Shown here one piece after another: positions 13,594 to 22,241 of a stretch of DNA of 64,000 bases. Location of the stretch: the NCBI RefSeq assembly GCF_021166585.1, contig NZ_JAJOZE010000003.1:248001-312000 (forward strand), in the 5' to 3' direction. A program made the translations under genes and the position numbers. The notes below the pieces were generated by a model. It saw only the letters and a list, made by a program, of their open reading frames with translations, did not search any database and was not told where the DNA came from. Each line of letters opens with the position of its first letter. Position 1 is the first letter of the stretch. The stretch is from Metabacillus kandeliae. Its GTDB lineage: Bacteria > Bacillota > Bacilli > Bacillales > Bacillaceae.

Positions 13594-14829
13594 TTATTGA
13601 TAAAGCGGAAATTTCCCTGTCAGTGCTTCTGCACGGCTTTGGGCTTCTTTCAGCTTTTCTTCTGATTCATGGTTCTTTAGAGCTTCTGCAATAATGGAAG
13701 CAATCTCGTCCATTTCTTCTGCGCCGAAACCGCGTGTTGTCACAGCTGCTGTACCGATACGGATGCCGCTAGTTACAAAGGGGCTTTCCGGATCAAATGG
13801 AATGGTGTTCTTGTTAACGGTAATGCCGATATCATCCAGCACTTTTTCAGCTACTTTGCCGGTCAGGTTCAGGGACCGCACGTCAAGCAGCACAAGGTGA
13901 TTGTCTGTTCCGTCGGAAACAAGATTCAAGCCTTCTTTTTTCAGTGCTTCTGCAAGGCGTTTGGCATTTTCGATAATTTTGGCTGAGTAGGTTTTGAAAT
14001 CCTCCTGAAGGGCTTCGCCAAATGCGACAGCTTTTGCTGCGATCACATGCATGAGCGGACCGCCCTGAATGCCAGGGAAAATGGACTTGTCGATTTTCTT
14101 CGCAAATTCCTCTTTGCAGAGAATCATGCCGCCGCGCGGACCGCGGAGTGTTTTATGCGTTGTTGTTGTCACAAAGTCTGCGTATGGAACAGGATTAGGG
14201 TGATGGCCTGTTGCCACAAGGCCGGCAATATGCGCCATATCCACCATAAAGTATGCGCCGACTTCATCAGCGATTTCGCGGAATTTTTTAAAGTCAATTG
14301 TTCGGGAATAGGCACTGGCTCCAGCTACAATCAGCTTCGGCTTATGTAAGCGTGCTTTCTCGGCAACATCCTCATAATTGATAAGATGGGTCTCTTCATC
14401 AACACCATACTCGACAAACTTGTATTGAACGCCTGAGAAATTGACTGGACTGCCGTGTGTTAAGTGTCCGCCATGAGACAGGTTCATCCCAAGGACTGTG
14501 TCGCCCTGCTCAAGAATCGTGAAATAGACAGCCATGTTTGCCTGGGCGCCTGAATGGGGCTGAACATTGGCATGCTCTGCACCGAATAATTGCTTCGCTC
14601 TGTCGCGGGCAATGTCCTCAACGATGTCGACATACTCGCAGCCGCCGTAGTAGCGTTTTCCAGGGTAGCCTTCCGCATATTTATTCGTCAGCACAGATCC
14701 CTGTGCCTCCATGACAGCCTGGCTGACAAAGTTCTCAGAAGCAATCAGCTCGATTTTTGTCTGCTGGCGCTTGAATTCCTTTTGAATTGCTTCGAATACT
14801 GCTTCATCCTGTTTTGGCAAAAATTCCAT
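13594..14829 (-). CDS. glyA: Serine hydroxymethyltransferase
   Basis: GlyA converts serine and tetrahydrofolate to glycine and 5,10-methylene-tetrahydrofolate, supplying one-carbon units for purines and thymidylate. The 411-residue PLP enzyme has the lysine motif [14 protein letters not shown] and the folate/PLP region [28 protein letters not shown] in two adjoining parts. The start MEFLPKQ has GGGGGA upstream; a 27-codon upstream extension is rejected. A pair of PurR boxes lies about 100-135 bases before the start. Confidence 0.97.
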   Translation of the reverse strand: MEFLPKQDEAVFEAIQKEFKRQQTKIELIASENFVSQAVMEAQGSVLTNKYAEGYPGKRYYGGCEYVDIVEDIARDRAKQLFGAEHANVQPHSGAQANMAVYFTILEQGDTVLGMNLSHGGHLTHGSPVNFSGVQYKFVEYGVDEETHLINYEDVAEKARLHKPKLIVAGASAYSRTIDFKKFREIADEVGAYFMVDMAHIAGLVATGHHPNPVPYADFVTTTTHKTLRGPRGGMILCKEEFAKKIDKSIFPGIQGGPLMHVIAAKAVAFGEALQEDFKTYSAKIIENAKRLAEALKKEGLNLVSDGTDNHLVLLDVRSLNLTGKVAEKVLDDIGITVNKNTIPFDPESPFVTSGIRIGTAAVTTRGFGAEEMDEIASIIAEALKNHESEEKLKEAQSRAEALTGKFPLYQ

Positions 14830-14923
14830 TGTGCAGTCCCCCTTTTGAAAATAAGACTCTTTTTTCATTGTACACGAATTCTTTTGCGGTTGTAAAAGAA
14901 AATCAGCCATTATGAAAGCGCTT

Positions 14924-14968
14924 TTTAGCGAATAATTCCTTTATATCAGAAGGAAATGTTCGCTTATA
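14924..14968. promoter_or_regulatory. PurBox pair (PurR operator) of glyA
   Basis: CGAA at 14929 and an opposed TTCG at 14959 (26 bases between) are embedded in boxes matching the Bacillus PurBox AWWWCCGAACWWT. The minus-strand box ATAAGCGAACATT matches 12 of 13 positions; the plus-strand box TTTAGCGAATAAT matches 10. glyA is a known PurR target in B. subtilis. Confidence 0.75.
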
Positions 14969-15034
14969 AAAAAATAGTTGAAGATATTAGCAGTTGATGG
15001 AAAAATAAGGGTTAGAGGAAGGGGCTGATGCTAA

Positions 15035-15385
15035 TTGCAAGCAGGGGTAAAAAACATAAGGCAATATATGGAGGCTGATGACGAGATCATCGCATCCATT
15101 AGGTGTACGATCCAAATCACTGCCTATAAGATCACAAAACCAGGCCTGCTGGCGGCAACTTCTAAAAAGCTGATCTTTACAGGTGATTCTTTTACAGGAT
15201 TTGGGTTCACAGAAATCTACGAATATGAAAAGGTTCGGAGTTTCCGCTTAAAAAAAGGACTGTTCAATCAATTTATCTCTATGAATTACCAGGGAGATGC
15301 AGTAAAATTCCAGCACCTCTACAGCAGCAAGCCTGAAGAATTCGCCAACCATATCGCTTCCAAAATAAAAAGATCCGCCTGCTGA
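15035..15385 (+). CDS. PH-domain (YokE/bPH type) protein
   Basis: The 116-residue protein is a single small beta-rich domain of the bacterial PH type. A strand-turn pattern ATSKKLIFTGDSFTGFGFTEIYEYEKVRSF is followed, in two parts, by MNYQGDAVKFQHL and a C-terminal helix. The TTG start at 15035 gives the full domain. An ATG at 15068 with AAGG six bases upstream would give a protein shorter by 11 residues. No signal peptide or membrane helix is seen. Function is unknown; it stands convergent to ywlG. Confidence 0.7.
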   Translation: MQAGVKNIRQYMEADDEIIASIRCTIQITAYKITKPGLLAATSKKLIFTGDSFTGFGFTEIYEYEKVRSFRLKKGLFNQFISMNYQGDAVKFQHLYSSKPEEFANHIASKIKRSAC

Positions 15386-15402
15386 CTGCAGGCGGCCTCT
15401 TT
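15375..15402 (+). terminator. Terminator at the PH-domain gene
   Basis: CCGCCTGC pairs perfectly with GCAGGCGG over a five-base loop, followed by CCTCTTTATG. The stem includes the stop codon of the gene. The uridine tract is short. Confidence 0.6.
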
Positions 15403-15973
15403 ATGTGCAGGACTGATTTTCTTCATTAGGCAGATAAACTGCCCGCTCTCCGCCGATCAGCTTCGGACGGGTTTTGGCCATCGTCAGATGCGCATGGCCA
15501 ATTTCCTTCACATTGCTTCTGACTGGAACGGCCACATGCTTTAAATGCATGCCGATGAATGTGTCGCCGATGTCAATCCCGGCCTCAGCCTGGATGAACT
15601 CAACGACAACCGGGTCCTTCATCCGGTGATAGGCATAGGTTGCCATGGCGCCGCCAGCCTTACGCACAGGGATCACCGATACTTCCTCAAGCCCCCTCGC
15701 AAGGGCAGTTTCACGTTCGACAACCAATGCTCTGTTTAAATGCTCGCAGCACTGAAAGGCAAGTTCAATGCTATTTCTTTCTTTATAATCGGAAAGAACG
15801 CTGTAAATCATTTCTGCTATTTCTTCTGTTCCAGCAGTACCTATTTTCTCGCCGACCACTTCGCTTGTGCTGCATCCTACTGCCATGACATCAAACGGCC
15901 GGAGCGGTGCCTGCATTTCAAAATCGCCAAGCGCTGCTATGAGATCATTTTTCCAAGCTTCCATAATAGGCAT
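15401..15973 (-). CDS. ywlG: TIGR01440/UPF0340 family protein YwlG
   Basis: The 190-residue protein belongs to the conserved YwlG family of unknown function, related by fold to thiamine/CoA-type binding proteins. Its signatures include [15 protein letters not shown] near the N-terminus and [16 protein letters not shown] in the middle. [19 protein letters not shown] and [20 protein letters not shown] follow. In B. subtilis it follows rpiB; here it follows ywlE directly with about 45 bases between, and rpiB is absent. Confidence 0.9.
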   Translation of the reverse strand: MPIMEAWKNDLIAALGDFEMQAPLRPFDVMAVGCSTSEVVGEKIGTAGTEEIAEMIYSVLSDYKERNSIELAFQCCEHLNRALVVERETALARGLEEVSVIPVRKAGGAMATYAYHRMKDPVVVEFIQAEAGIDIGDTFIGMHLKHVAVPVRSNVKEIGHAHLTMAKTRPKLIGGERAVYLPNEENQSCT

Positions 15974-16020
15974 CCTTCATCACCTTTGCATGCTTGATTT
16001 TTTTACCTTCCATACTCTCA

Positions 16021-16476
16021 TTATGTCTCCTGTTCAAGCTTCTTCAATATAAGTCCAATCAGCCTTTCCAGCTCATCGCGTGTTTCCCGGTACGTGCTGA
16101 TTGATCCTCCGTACGGGTCCTGGACATCATCCGGTTTCATACCGGCTTCAGAGGCAAACTCTGAAAGTGACCATGTTTTCCCTTTTGCTTCCGGAAACCG
16201 GTCCAGAATCATTTGCTTATGGGCCTCAGTCATTGTGAGGACATGAGTCGCCCAGATGAGCTGCTCTTCTTTCAGCATGGCTGATGTATGGTTTGGTTCT
16301 ATTCCTTTTTCCTGAAGGACTTCAACGGCCAGCCGGGAAGCGCTGCCGCCGTCCGCTGCATAAATACCGGCTGATTTTACCTGCATATTGCCCGTTGCTT
16401 TCATATCTCTCAGCAGAGCTGCGGCCATCGGGCTGCGGCATGTATTTCCAGTGCAAACAAACAAGATATTGATCAT
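16021..16476 (-). CDS. ywlE: Protein-arginine phosphatase (low-MW PTP fold)
   Basis: YwlE removes phosphate from arginine residues marked by the McsB kinase, countering ClpC-ClpP targeting. The 151-residue protein has the P-loop VCTGNTCRSP with nucleophile C8. The threonine T12 in this loop is the residue known to set arginine specificity, where tyrosine phosphatases have isoleucine. The acid motif is DVQDPYGGS near residue 119. The ATG at 16476 has GGGGGAA upstream; a 29-codon extension is rejected. Confidence 0.94.
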   Translation of the reverse strand: MINILFVCTGNTCRSPMAAALLRDMKATGNMQVKSAGIYAADGGSASRLAVEVLQEKGIEPNHTSAMLKEEQLIWATHVLTMTEAHKQMILDRFPEAKGKTWSLSEFASEAGMKPDDVQDPYGGSISTYRETRDELERLIGLILKKLEQET

Positions 16477-16582
16477 AACGTTCCCCCTTCCGCTTACTTT
16501 ATTATAATCCAAAAATCCTTGATATAACAGGAACATACCTTTACACCATGCGTCCTGCGGCAAATAAAAAAAGAAGATGAAT

Positions 16583-16633
16583 CATCTTCTTAAAAGGGAA
16601 GAAACATCTTCTTAAAAGGGAAGAAACATCTTC
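16583..16633. repeat. 22-bp tandem duplication at the mntP 3' end
   Basis: CATCTTCTTAAAAGGGAAGA plus AA occurs twice head to tail (16583-16604 and 16605-16626), followed by a third start CATCTTC. One copy encodes the last residues and stop of mntP; the other lies just beyond the stop. It is a recent-looking slippage event with no change to the reading frame. Confidence 0.85.
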
Positions 16634-17172
16634 AGCCCGAGAGCAAAAAGGATCGTTCCGCCAAGAGCTTCACCATATTTGCCGAGCCAGCCCTTCACTC
16701 TTTTTCCTATTAAAAGGCCGGCCCATGTGAGGAGCATGCTCACAGCGCCGAAGATCACAATCGCCACATATTGCTTAGCTCCGTAGATTCCGAGCGTCAG
16801 ACCGACGGAAAAGCTGTCAAGGCTGACACTTGTCGCAAAAATAAACAGACCGAATCCAACCGGAGAAATGAGCGGTGAATCATCTTTTTTAAAGGAAGAG
16901 AGCAGCATCTGAAGTCCAAGCAGCATAAGCAGCACTCCGCCTGCATAGCCTGCGATCGTGCCAAGCTTTCCGGAAATCAGCTTGCCGATTATCATGCCGG
17001 CGAGCGGCATCCAAATGTGGAAAAATCCCACTGTAAGGCCTATGTAAAAAATTTGCCTGAAGCGGAGCTTAATCATTCCCATTCCCAGTCCTACCGAGAA
17101 TGCATCCATCCCTAAAGCAAACGCCATTAAAGTCAGTGTCAGAAATTCACCTATATATGCTTCAATGCTCAT
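16612..17172 (-). CDS. mntP: Manganese efflux pump MntP
   Basis: MntP exports Mn2+ and protects against manganese excess (YwlD in B. subtilis). The 186-residue protein has six hydrophobic helices and the two aspartate motifs of the family, [14 protein letters not shown] in helix 1 and [16 protein letters not shown] in the second half. No yybP-ykoY riboswitch is evident ahead of it; only about 65 bases separate it from ywlC. The last codons lie in a 22-bp tandem duplication. Confidence 0.93.
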   Translation of the reverse strand: MSIEAYIGEFLTLTLMAFALGMDAFSVGLGMGMIKLRFRQIFYIGLTVGFFHIWMPLAGMIIGKLISGKLGTIAGYAGGVLLMLLGLQMLLSSFKKDDSPLISPVGFGLFIFATSVSLDSFSVGLTLGIYGAKQYVAIVIFGAVSMLLTWAGLLIGKRVKGWLGKYGEALGGTILFALGLKMFLPF

Positions 17173-17239
17173 TCCTTACCCTCCCGGACATGCCTGTTTT
17201 AGCCTATGCTTATCCCAGGAGGGTTAGAACGTTAGAACA

Positions 17240-18286
17240 TCAGTGATTTTCTGTCAGCACACGCTGGCCTGCTGCCTTCATCAGCCGGTTCATAATGGCA
17301 GAGCCTACGCCTTCTTCTGAAAAAGATTCACTGTAGATAACGTCCAGGTCTCTTTCATCAAATTGGCGCAGCACTTCGTACAAATGAGCCGCAATAGTTT
17401 CAGGCTTGCTGCGCCAGCCTGCTGCAAGTACAGCGTCTGCGTCATATGCTGCTCTATTTTCTTCTGTGGTGAGCACACCTGCTTCTCTGCCTGCTGCTCT
17501 TTCCTGATCAACAAGCGATTGAAGGTACTCCATGCTGCCTTTTACAATGTACAAATCCGCTTTTGGCGCATAGTGTGTATATTTCATGCCAGGTGCCTTT
17601 GGAGCTTCGCCTTCTTTCAAAAGAGCCCTGTCCACTTCAACTGTTCCGACAGCTTCCTCAAGCTGTTCCTTTGTAATGCCGCCAGGCCGCAAAATCACTG
17701 GCACCTCACCTGTGCAGTCAACAACAGTGGATTCTACTCCAACTCCAGTTGGGCCGCCATCAAGAATTCCGGCAATTTTCCCGGTCAAATCATGGGCCAC
17801 ATGTTCAGCGAGCGTCGGGCTCGGCTTGCCGGAAAGATTAGCGCTCGGGGCAGCAATCGGCAAGCCTGATTCCTTAATCAAAGCAAGCGCGAGTGCGTCC
17901 TCCGGCATTCTGACAGCAACGGTTTCAAGACCAGCTGTGACAAGTTTTGAAAGGCCGTCTTGTTTAGGAAGAACAAGTGTAAGAGGGCCTGGCCAGAATG
18001 TTTCCATTAGTTTTTCAGCCAAAGGCGGGATCTTGGCCGCAATCTTTTTTACCTGCTCTTTGTCTGCCACATGGACAATCAGCGGGTTGTCGCTGGGCCG
18101 TCCTTTTGCTTGATAGATTTTGGCGACAGCCTCATCTGACTGGGCATTCGCGCCTAATCCATAAACCGTTTCCGTCGGAAAAGCGACCAGTTCATTTTCT
18201 TTTAAAAGGGCTGCTGCCTGTGAGATTTGTGGATAACTTCGGGATAAATCATCCTTTCTATCCACAGTCCAGCTTTTCGTCTTCAT
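17240..18286 (-). CDS. ywlC: Threonylcarbamoyl-AMP synthase (Sua5 type)
   Basis: The enzyme makes threonylcarbamoyl-AMP from threonine, bicarbonate and ATP for the t6A37 modification of ANN-decoding tRNAs. Residues about 20-205 form the YrdC domain (FPTETVYGLGANA, KIYQAKGRPSDNPLIVHV, PSANLSGKPSPT). After a linker with KAPGMKYTHYAPKA comes the C-terminal Sua5 domain, so this is the long form (348 residues). Its first codons and leader contain a cluster of DnaA boxes. Confidence 0.95.
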   Translation of the reverse strand: MKTKSWTVDRKDDLSRSYPQISQAAALLKENELVAFPTETVYGLGANAQSDEAVAKIYQAKGRPSDNPLIVHVADKEQVKKIAAKIPPLAEKLMETFWPGPLTLVLPKQDGLSKLVTAGLETVAVRMPEDALALALIKESGLPIAAPSANLSGKPSPTLAEHVAHDLTGKIAGILDGGPTGVGVESTVVDCTGEVPVILRPGGITKEQLEEAVGTVEVDRALLKEGEAPKAPGMKYTHYAPKADLYIVKGSMEYLQSLVDQERAAGREAGVLTTEENRAAYDADAVLAAGWRSKPETIAAHLYEVLRQFDERDLDVIYSESFSEEGVGSAIMNRLMKAAGQRVLTENH

Positions 18287-18438
18287 GTTGTTGTATTCTC
18301 CTTGTATCTGTTAGTATTCTCGGTTAATCCTCATGAAAGTATAAAAGAGAACCTGCCCAAAAACAAGCCTTATCCACAATTTGTGGATAAGATCATGTGA
18401 TTTGTGCATAACTTTGTTGATAATTGATTTTTTCCACA
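18218..18438. promoter_or_regulatory. DnaA-box cluster at ywlC
   Basis: Perfect boxes TTATCCACA lie at 18370-18378 (+), 18382-18390 (-) and 18218-18226 (-). One-mismatch boxes lie at 18258-18266 (+), 18403-18411 (-), 18415-18423 (-) and 18430-18438 (+). The first two form a near-continuous inverted repeat. A DnaA-binding cluster at ywlC is, to my recollection, one of the oriC-proximal clusters known in B. subtilis, so the position appears conserved. Confidence 0.8.
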
Positions 18439-18446
18439 AGAATTGC

Positions 18447-18887
18447 TCAGGAATGTCTCGCCATCAATGTCGCTCCCTTTTTTTGCATGGATTCTTTTAC
18501 GTGCTCTGAATGCAGAAGATGTCCAGGAACTTCTCCATCGACTGCTTCAAATCCGGCGAATTTTAGAAAATCTATTGATGACTGTCTGTTCGTTATCAGG
18601 TAAAGCCTGCTGACAGCCATCTTTTTGCCAAGCGAGCCGGCACTTTTAAAGAGAGACAGGATGTGAGCCTGGTCCAATTTATCTGAAACAACAAGAGCTC
18701 GCAGCAGTCCGTCCTGTTCATACCTTTCAATGCCGAGACAGGCTGCAATCTCTTCCTGCTGGTCCTCCATAATAATAAAGGAAGCAATGTTTTCCTCGAC
18801 TCCTGCCGTGCTGACTCCTGCGATGGTCATAAACTCTTTTAACTTTACCGCATCGTTGCTTTCAGCCATTCTTAATTGATAGAACAT
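18447..18887 (-). CDS. ywlB: GNAT-like N-acetyltransferase, YwlB position
   Basis: The 146-residue protein resembles a small GNAT acetyltransferase. It has an N-terminal MFYQLRMAESNDAVKLKEFM, a central strand IAACLGIERYEQDGLLRALVVSD, and then RLYLITNRQSSIDFLKFAGFEAV, the usual acetyl-CoA-site helix and strand. The canonical Q/RxxGxG/A loop is not clear, so activity is uncertain. It lies between spoIIR and ywlC like ywlB of B. subtilis, which supports the symbol. ywlA is not seen. Confidence 0.7.
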   Translation of the reverse strand: MFYQLRMAESNDAVKLKEFMTIAGVSTAGVEENIASFIIMEDQQEEIAACLGIERYEQDGLLRALVVSDKLDQAHILSLFKSAGSLGKKMAVSRLYLITNRQSSIDFLKFAGFEAVDGEVPGHLLHSEHVKESMQKKGATLMARHS

Positions 18888-18968
18888 GTCCCCACCCCGT
18901 ATCGTTTGATACTCCCAATCTATGAGCCGAAATCCGTTTTATTCCTCTTTTACTAGAGGCTCTTTTAA

Positions 18969-19050
18969 TTAGGCTGTTTATTTCCGCTGCAGGCGTCCGC
19001 TTTCCGCTCCAATCAACAGGTGCGTAACAATCAGCATTTTTCTTTTATAT
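18969..19050. repeat. Internally deleted copy of the 155-bp GC-rich repeat
   Basis: GGCTGTTTATTTCCGCTGCA, GGCGTCCGCTTTCCGC and CTCCAATCAACAGGTG match the two ends of the repeats at 39117 and 40935. The GC-rich middle is missing, so left and right ends are fused at CGCTTTCCGC/TCCAATC. This looks like a deletion derivative. Confidence 0.7.
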
Positions 19051-19057
19051 CGCCTTA

Positions 19058-19089
19058 CTAGAAAAGCCTCCCCGCATGAAGGAGAGACT
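19058..19089 (-). terminator. Terminator of spoIIR
   Basis: On the minus strand AGTCTCTCC pairs with GGGGAGGCT (two G-U pairs) across seven bases, followed by TTTTCTAG. It overlaps the spoIIR stop codon. Confidence 0.6.
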
Positions 19090-19724
19090 CAGGAAAACAG
19101 GCTTTCAAACCACTCTACTAAAAAGAATTTGACTTCTACCTTTTGCCCGTTCTGCTTATTGTCAGCTGTCTGCACAGGCTTTGTTTCCGGCTGGGATGCA
19201 CCAGGATCCTTCACAGCCTCTCCGTTTGAGAAATCAAGGAAGCAAAGGGGCGGGAACAGCACGCACCACCAGTTCGCACCTTCTCCATTGCCAAGTGTGA
19301 TTAAGATCGCTTCATAATTTCCTGCCGGGTAAATATAATTGCCGTACATTTTTGTCGGGAAATCCACACTCGAGTTAAATTCCGCTTTTACCGTTTGTTT
19401 GGAGTGCTCTTTTTTCAGAACACCTTCTGCAATGGCCTTAATATGAGGCAGACGGCTTTTAATCAGCTTGCGCGCCTCTTCTATGCTCGTCAAATCCTTC
19501 ACCCATTTTGTAATTTCCTTGTTAACCTCATCCCTGATCTCCCGCTTCAGTGACTGATCGGCATCTGAATTGCTGTTGGCTAAAATCCTTAACCGTATCG
19601 CTTCATCCGGAATCACAACAGGCGGCTCTTCTGCATGTGCTTTAAGCGGTTCTTTATAGGTGCTAAGAAGCGCACCTGCAATTAATAGAAAGATATATAT
19701 AATGGCAATCCATTGTTTTTTCAT
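19089..19724 (-). CDS. spoIIR: Stage II sporulation protein R
   Basis: SpoIIR is made in the forespore and secreted across the septum, where it triggers SpoIIGA to process pro-sigma-E. The 211-residue protein has an N-terminal signal/anchor (about residues 3-20, WIAIIYIFLLIAGALLS). The family motif is IRLRILANSNSDADQ, followed by KLIKSRLPHIKAIAEGVL and GNYIYPAGNYEA. WWCVLFPPLCFLD comes next. The ATG at 19724 has GGTGGAG four bases upstream. An ATG four codons earlier is directly preceded by GAGGGG and is less likely. Confidence 0.95.
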   Translation of the reverse strand: MKKQWIAIIYIFLLIAGALLSTYKEPLKAHAEEPPVVIPDEAIRLRILANSNSDADQSLKREIRDEVNKEITKWVKDLTSIEEARKLIKSRLPHIKAIAEGVLKKEHSKQTVKAEFNSSVDFPTKMYGNYIYPAGNYEAILITLGNGEGANWWCVLFPPLCFLDFSNGEAVKDPGASQPETKPVQTADNKQNGQKVEVKFFLVEWFESLFS

Positions 19725-19751
19725 TTTCTCCACCATCCCCTCGATAGAATC

Positions 19752-19780
19752 AGTATGGGCAGGGGGAGAAACTTTTAAAC
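19752..19780 (-). promoter_or_regulatory. Possible sigma-F promoter of spoIIR
   Basis: On the minus strand GTTTA (19780-19776), a 15-base spacer and GCCCATACT (19760-19752) lie about 30-55 bases before spoIIR. This loosely fits the sigma-F pattern GYATA-N15-GGNNANAMT. Support comes mainly from the known forespore control of spoIIR. Confidence 0.4.
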
Positions 19781-19880
19781 ATGGTTTTTTAAAAATCTAG
19801 GAAACTAGTATTTTTAATTGTCAGCGTTCATTGCCTCTTAACGCAAGGTCACTGTCAATCGTTTTTTATCCACACAAAAA

Positions 19881-20227
19881 GGGGCTGGGACATAACTGTA
19901 ACAACTATCCTCTAAGACGAACAATGTCTAGATGATATGAATAGTTCAGCTGGAGGAACAGGTTCGTTCCATTGCGCTGCAGCCACTCCCTTTCCGAGGG
20001 GAGGAAGGCTTTAGCCTCCTTGGCTTCGCCTGCGGAATCTCAGCCTTTCCTCTTCTTCCCGCAGGAGTTGAGTGGCTTCCGCTCCATTCCACTAAAGTTT
20101 ACGATCCTTAGGAAGAATAAACTCTTCTTATACCAAATAAAAACCCGAACTATTAGGGGAATAATTCACATAAATCCACCTAATCATTCGGGTTTTTCAT
20201 TGTCTGAAATACTTATGTCCCAGCCTC
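19881..20227. mobile_element. 347-bp MITE-like repeat with terminal inverted repeats
   Basis: The ends GGGGCTGGGACATAACT and ACTTATGTCCCAGCCTC are inverted copies with two mismatches. Inside is a GC-rich segment (about 19960-20100) with CTTCGCCTGCGG and CTTCCCGCAGGAG, typical of dispersed Bacillaceae repeats. A large hairpin CCCGAA...TTCGGG flanked by A and T runs (about 20138-20197) could terminate transcription. The element abuts the prmC stop codon exactly. No transposase is encoded. No other gene lies in the 19737-20227 gap. Confidence 0.75.
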
Positions 20228-21082
20228 TTAAATCATCGCAAATACCATTCGGTCTTTGCCGTTTATATCTAAAACAATTTCAGTTTCTGCTTCAGGGAAG
20301 GCTGCTTTTAACAAGCCTGCTACATCCTCTCCCTGACCTGCGCCGATTTCAAATCCAATCAGGGCCCGGCTTTCAATAACCTGCGGAATCTGCCTGCACA
20401 GCTCCCGGTAAAAATTGAGGCCGTCCTTGCCGCCTGCAAGCGCACGCATTGGCTCGTGGTCCTTTACAACAGGTGATAAACTCAGCACGTCTTCGTCCGG
20501 GATATAGGGAGGATTCGATACGATAATGTCAACTTTTTGCCCTTTCTCCAACAGCGGTTTCAGAAGATCTCCTTCATAGAAAGCAACCGCTGCTCCCAGC
20601 TGCCTCGCATTCTCTTCAGCTACTGTTAAGGATTCCGCTGCAATATCAATCGCTGAAACGCTGAATTGGCTGTTTTCAAGGGCAAGGGTGATGGCGATGG
20701 CTCCGCTCCCTGTGCCAACGTCTGCTACTTTTAAAACTGCTTCGTTTCCAAAATGCGCTGCTGCCCTGTTTAGAATTCCTTCCACAAGCTCTTCAGTTTC
20801 TGGCCTTGGGATCAGCACTTCTTTGTTTACGATAAACCGCCTGCCGTAAAATTCTTCATAGCCGAGCAAATACTGCACCGGAATGCCGTCTGCATGTTTT
20901 TTGACGGTTTTTTCAAATATGGCAAGCTGTTCAGATTCAAGCTTTTCCCTTAAATTTGCCAAAAGAGCTGAACGGCTCATGTTCAGCTGCTCTTTCAGCA
21001 GCAGCTCCCCCGCATTTTCGTCTCTTCCCGCAGAGACTAAAAAAGAAGAAGCCCATTTTAGGGCTTCAAAAATGGTTTTCAT
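20228..21082 (-). CDS. prmC: Release-factor glutamine N5-methyltransferase
   Basis: PrmC methylates the glutamine of the GGQ motif in peptide-chain release factors using S-adenosylmethionine. The 284-residue protein has an N-terminal helical bundle and the linker RRFIVNKEVLIPRPETEELVE. The SAM site is DVGTGSGAIAI, and the catalytic motif is NPPY (IVSNPPYIPDED). Its ATG shares a base with the prfA stop (TAATG), so enzyme and substrate genes are coupled. A MITE-like repeat begins immediately after its stop. Confidence 0.96.
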   Translation of the reverse strand: MKTIFEALKWASSFLVSAGRDENAGELLLKEQLNMSRSALLANLREKLESEQLAIFEKTVKKHADGIPVQYLLGYEEFYGRRFIVNKEVLIPRPETEELVEGILNRAAAHFGNEAVLKVADVGTGSGAIAITLALENSQFSVSAIDIAAESLTVAEENARQLGAAVAFYEGDLLKPLLEKGQKVDIIVSNPPYIPDEDVLSLSPVVKDHEPMRALAGGKDGLNFYRELCRQIPQVIESRALIGFEIGAGQGEDVAGLLKAAFPEAETEIVLDINGKDRMVFAMI

Positions 21083-22152
21083 TACTCTGTGGCCTGCTCG
21101 AGCTTGTTTGCCTGATCTTCCATGATCAGCGCATCAATGATATCGTCCATCTTGCCTTCCAAAATCTGATCAAGCTTTTGGATCGTCAGGCCGATACGGT
21201 GGTCGGTCACGCGGTTTTGCGGGAAATTGTATGTGCGGATCCGCTCAGAACGGTCGCCGGAACCAACAGCAAGCTTGCGGTTTTGGTCATACTCCGCCTG
21301 TGCTTCCCGCTGGAATTTGTCATAAACGCGGGCGCGAAGGACCTTCATCGCCTTTTCTTTGTTTTTAATCTGTGATTTTTCATCCTGACAGGATACAACA
21401 ACACCTGTCGGCAAATGTGTTAAACGGACAGCCGACATTGTCGTGTTAACGCTCTGTCCGCCTGGTCCGCTGGAAGCAAACGTATCAACGCGGATGTCCT
21501 TCTCATGGACGTCCACTTCCACTTCTTCCGCTTCCGGAAGGCAGGCAACCGTTGCTGTCGACGTATGAATGCGCCCGCCTGACTCTGTTTCAGGAACTCG
21601 CTGCACGCGGTGCGCTCCGTTTTCAAACTTCATTTTGGAATAAGCGCCTTTTCCGGAAATCATAAAAATGATTTCCTTGTAGCCGCCGACACCTGTTGTG
21701 TTCGCTTCCATTACTTCGGTTTTCCAGCCCTGCATCTCTGCAAAACGGCTGTACATGCGGTAAAGGTCTCCTGCAAAAAGGGCTGCCTCATCACCGCCTG
21801 CTGCACCTCTGACCTCCATAATAACGTTTTTGTCATCATTCGGGTCTTTTGGCAGCAGGAGCACTTTCAAGCGTTCAGAAAGCTCCTGCTCCCGTGCAGT
21901 CAGCTCGGAAAGCTCTTCTTTAACCATGTCGCGCATTTCAGCATCAAGCTTCTCATCAAGCATGGCCTTTGCTTCTTTGATCTGCTGGTCCACTTCTTTA
22001 TATTCGCGGTATGCTTCAACCGTTTCTTGTATATCAGACTGTTCTTTTGAATATTCGCGCAGCTTCTTCGTGTCGCTGATAATATCAGGATCCATTAAAA
22101 GCTGATTGAGTTTCTCGTAGCGGTTTTCAACCGCCTGCAAACGATCCAGCAC
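21082..22152 (-). CDS. prfA: Peptide chain release factor 1
   Basis: RF1 ends translation at UAA and UAG. The 356-residue protein has the GGQ motif in [17 protein letters not shown] and the family segment [21 protein letters not shown] choose the GTG at 22152 ([15 protein letters not shown]), matching the known Bacillus length. GAGGTGA lies a few bases upstream; the in-frame extension upstream is AT-rich and unlike coding sequence. It is followed by prmC. Confidence 0.97.
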   Translation of the reverse strand: MLDRLQAVENRYEKLNQLLMDPDIISDTKKLREYSKEQSDIQETVEAYREYKEVDQQIKEAKAMLDEKLDAEMRDMVKEELSELTAREQELSERLKVLLLPKDPNDDKNVIMEVRGAAGGDEAALFAGDLYRMYSRFAEMQGWKTEVMEANTTGVGGYKEIIFMISGKGAYSKMKFENGAHRVQRVPETESGGRIHTSTATVACLPEAEEVEVDVHEKDIRVDTFASSGPGGQSVNTTMSAVRLTHLPTGVVVSCQDEKSQIKNKEKAMKVLRARVYDKFQREAQAEYDQNRKLAVGSGDRSERIRTYNFPQNRVTDHRIGLTIQKLDQILEGKMDDIIDALIMEDQANKLEQATE

Positions 22153-22241
22153 GTTATTCACCTCTATTTTTTTCCGTAACGTTATAATTATAGTATAGGT
22201 GAGGGGAACAATCAAAAGCAAATTGAGAAGGAGCTGGAAAG

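Noticed and set aside
17173-17239. Manganese (yybP-ykoY) riboswitch ahead of mntP
   Set aside because: The gap to ywlC is only about 65 bases and lacks the conserved loop motifs.
18899-18912. GTATCGTTTGATAC as a second TetR operator
   Set aside because: Only five-base arms match; it is short enough to occur by chance and is next to ywlB, unrelated to the acyl-CoA cluster.
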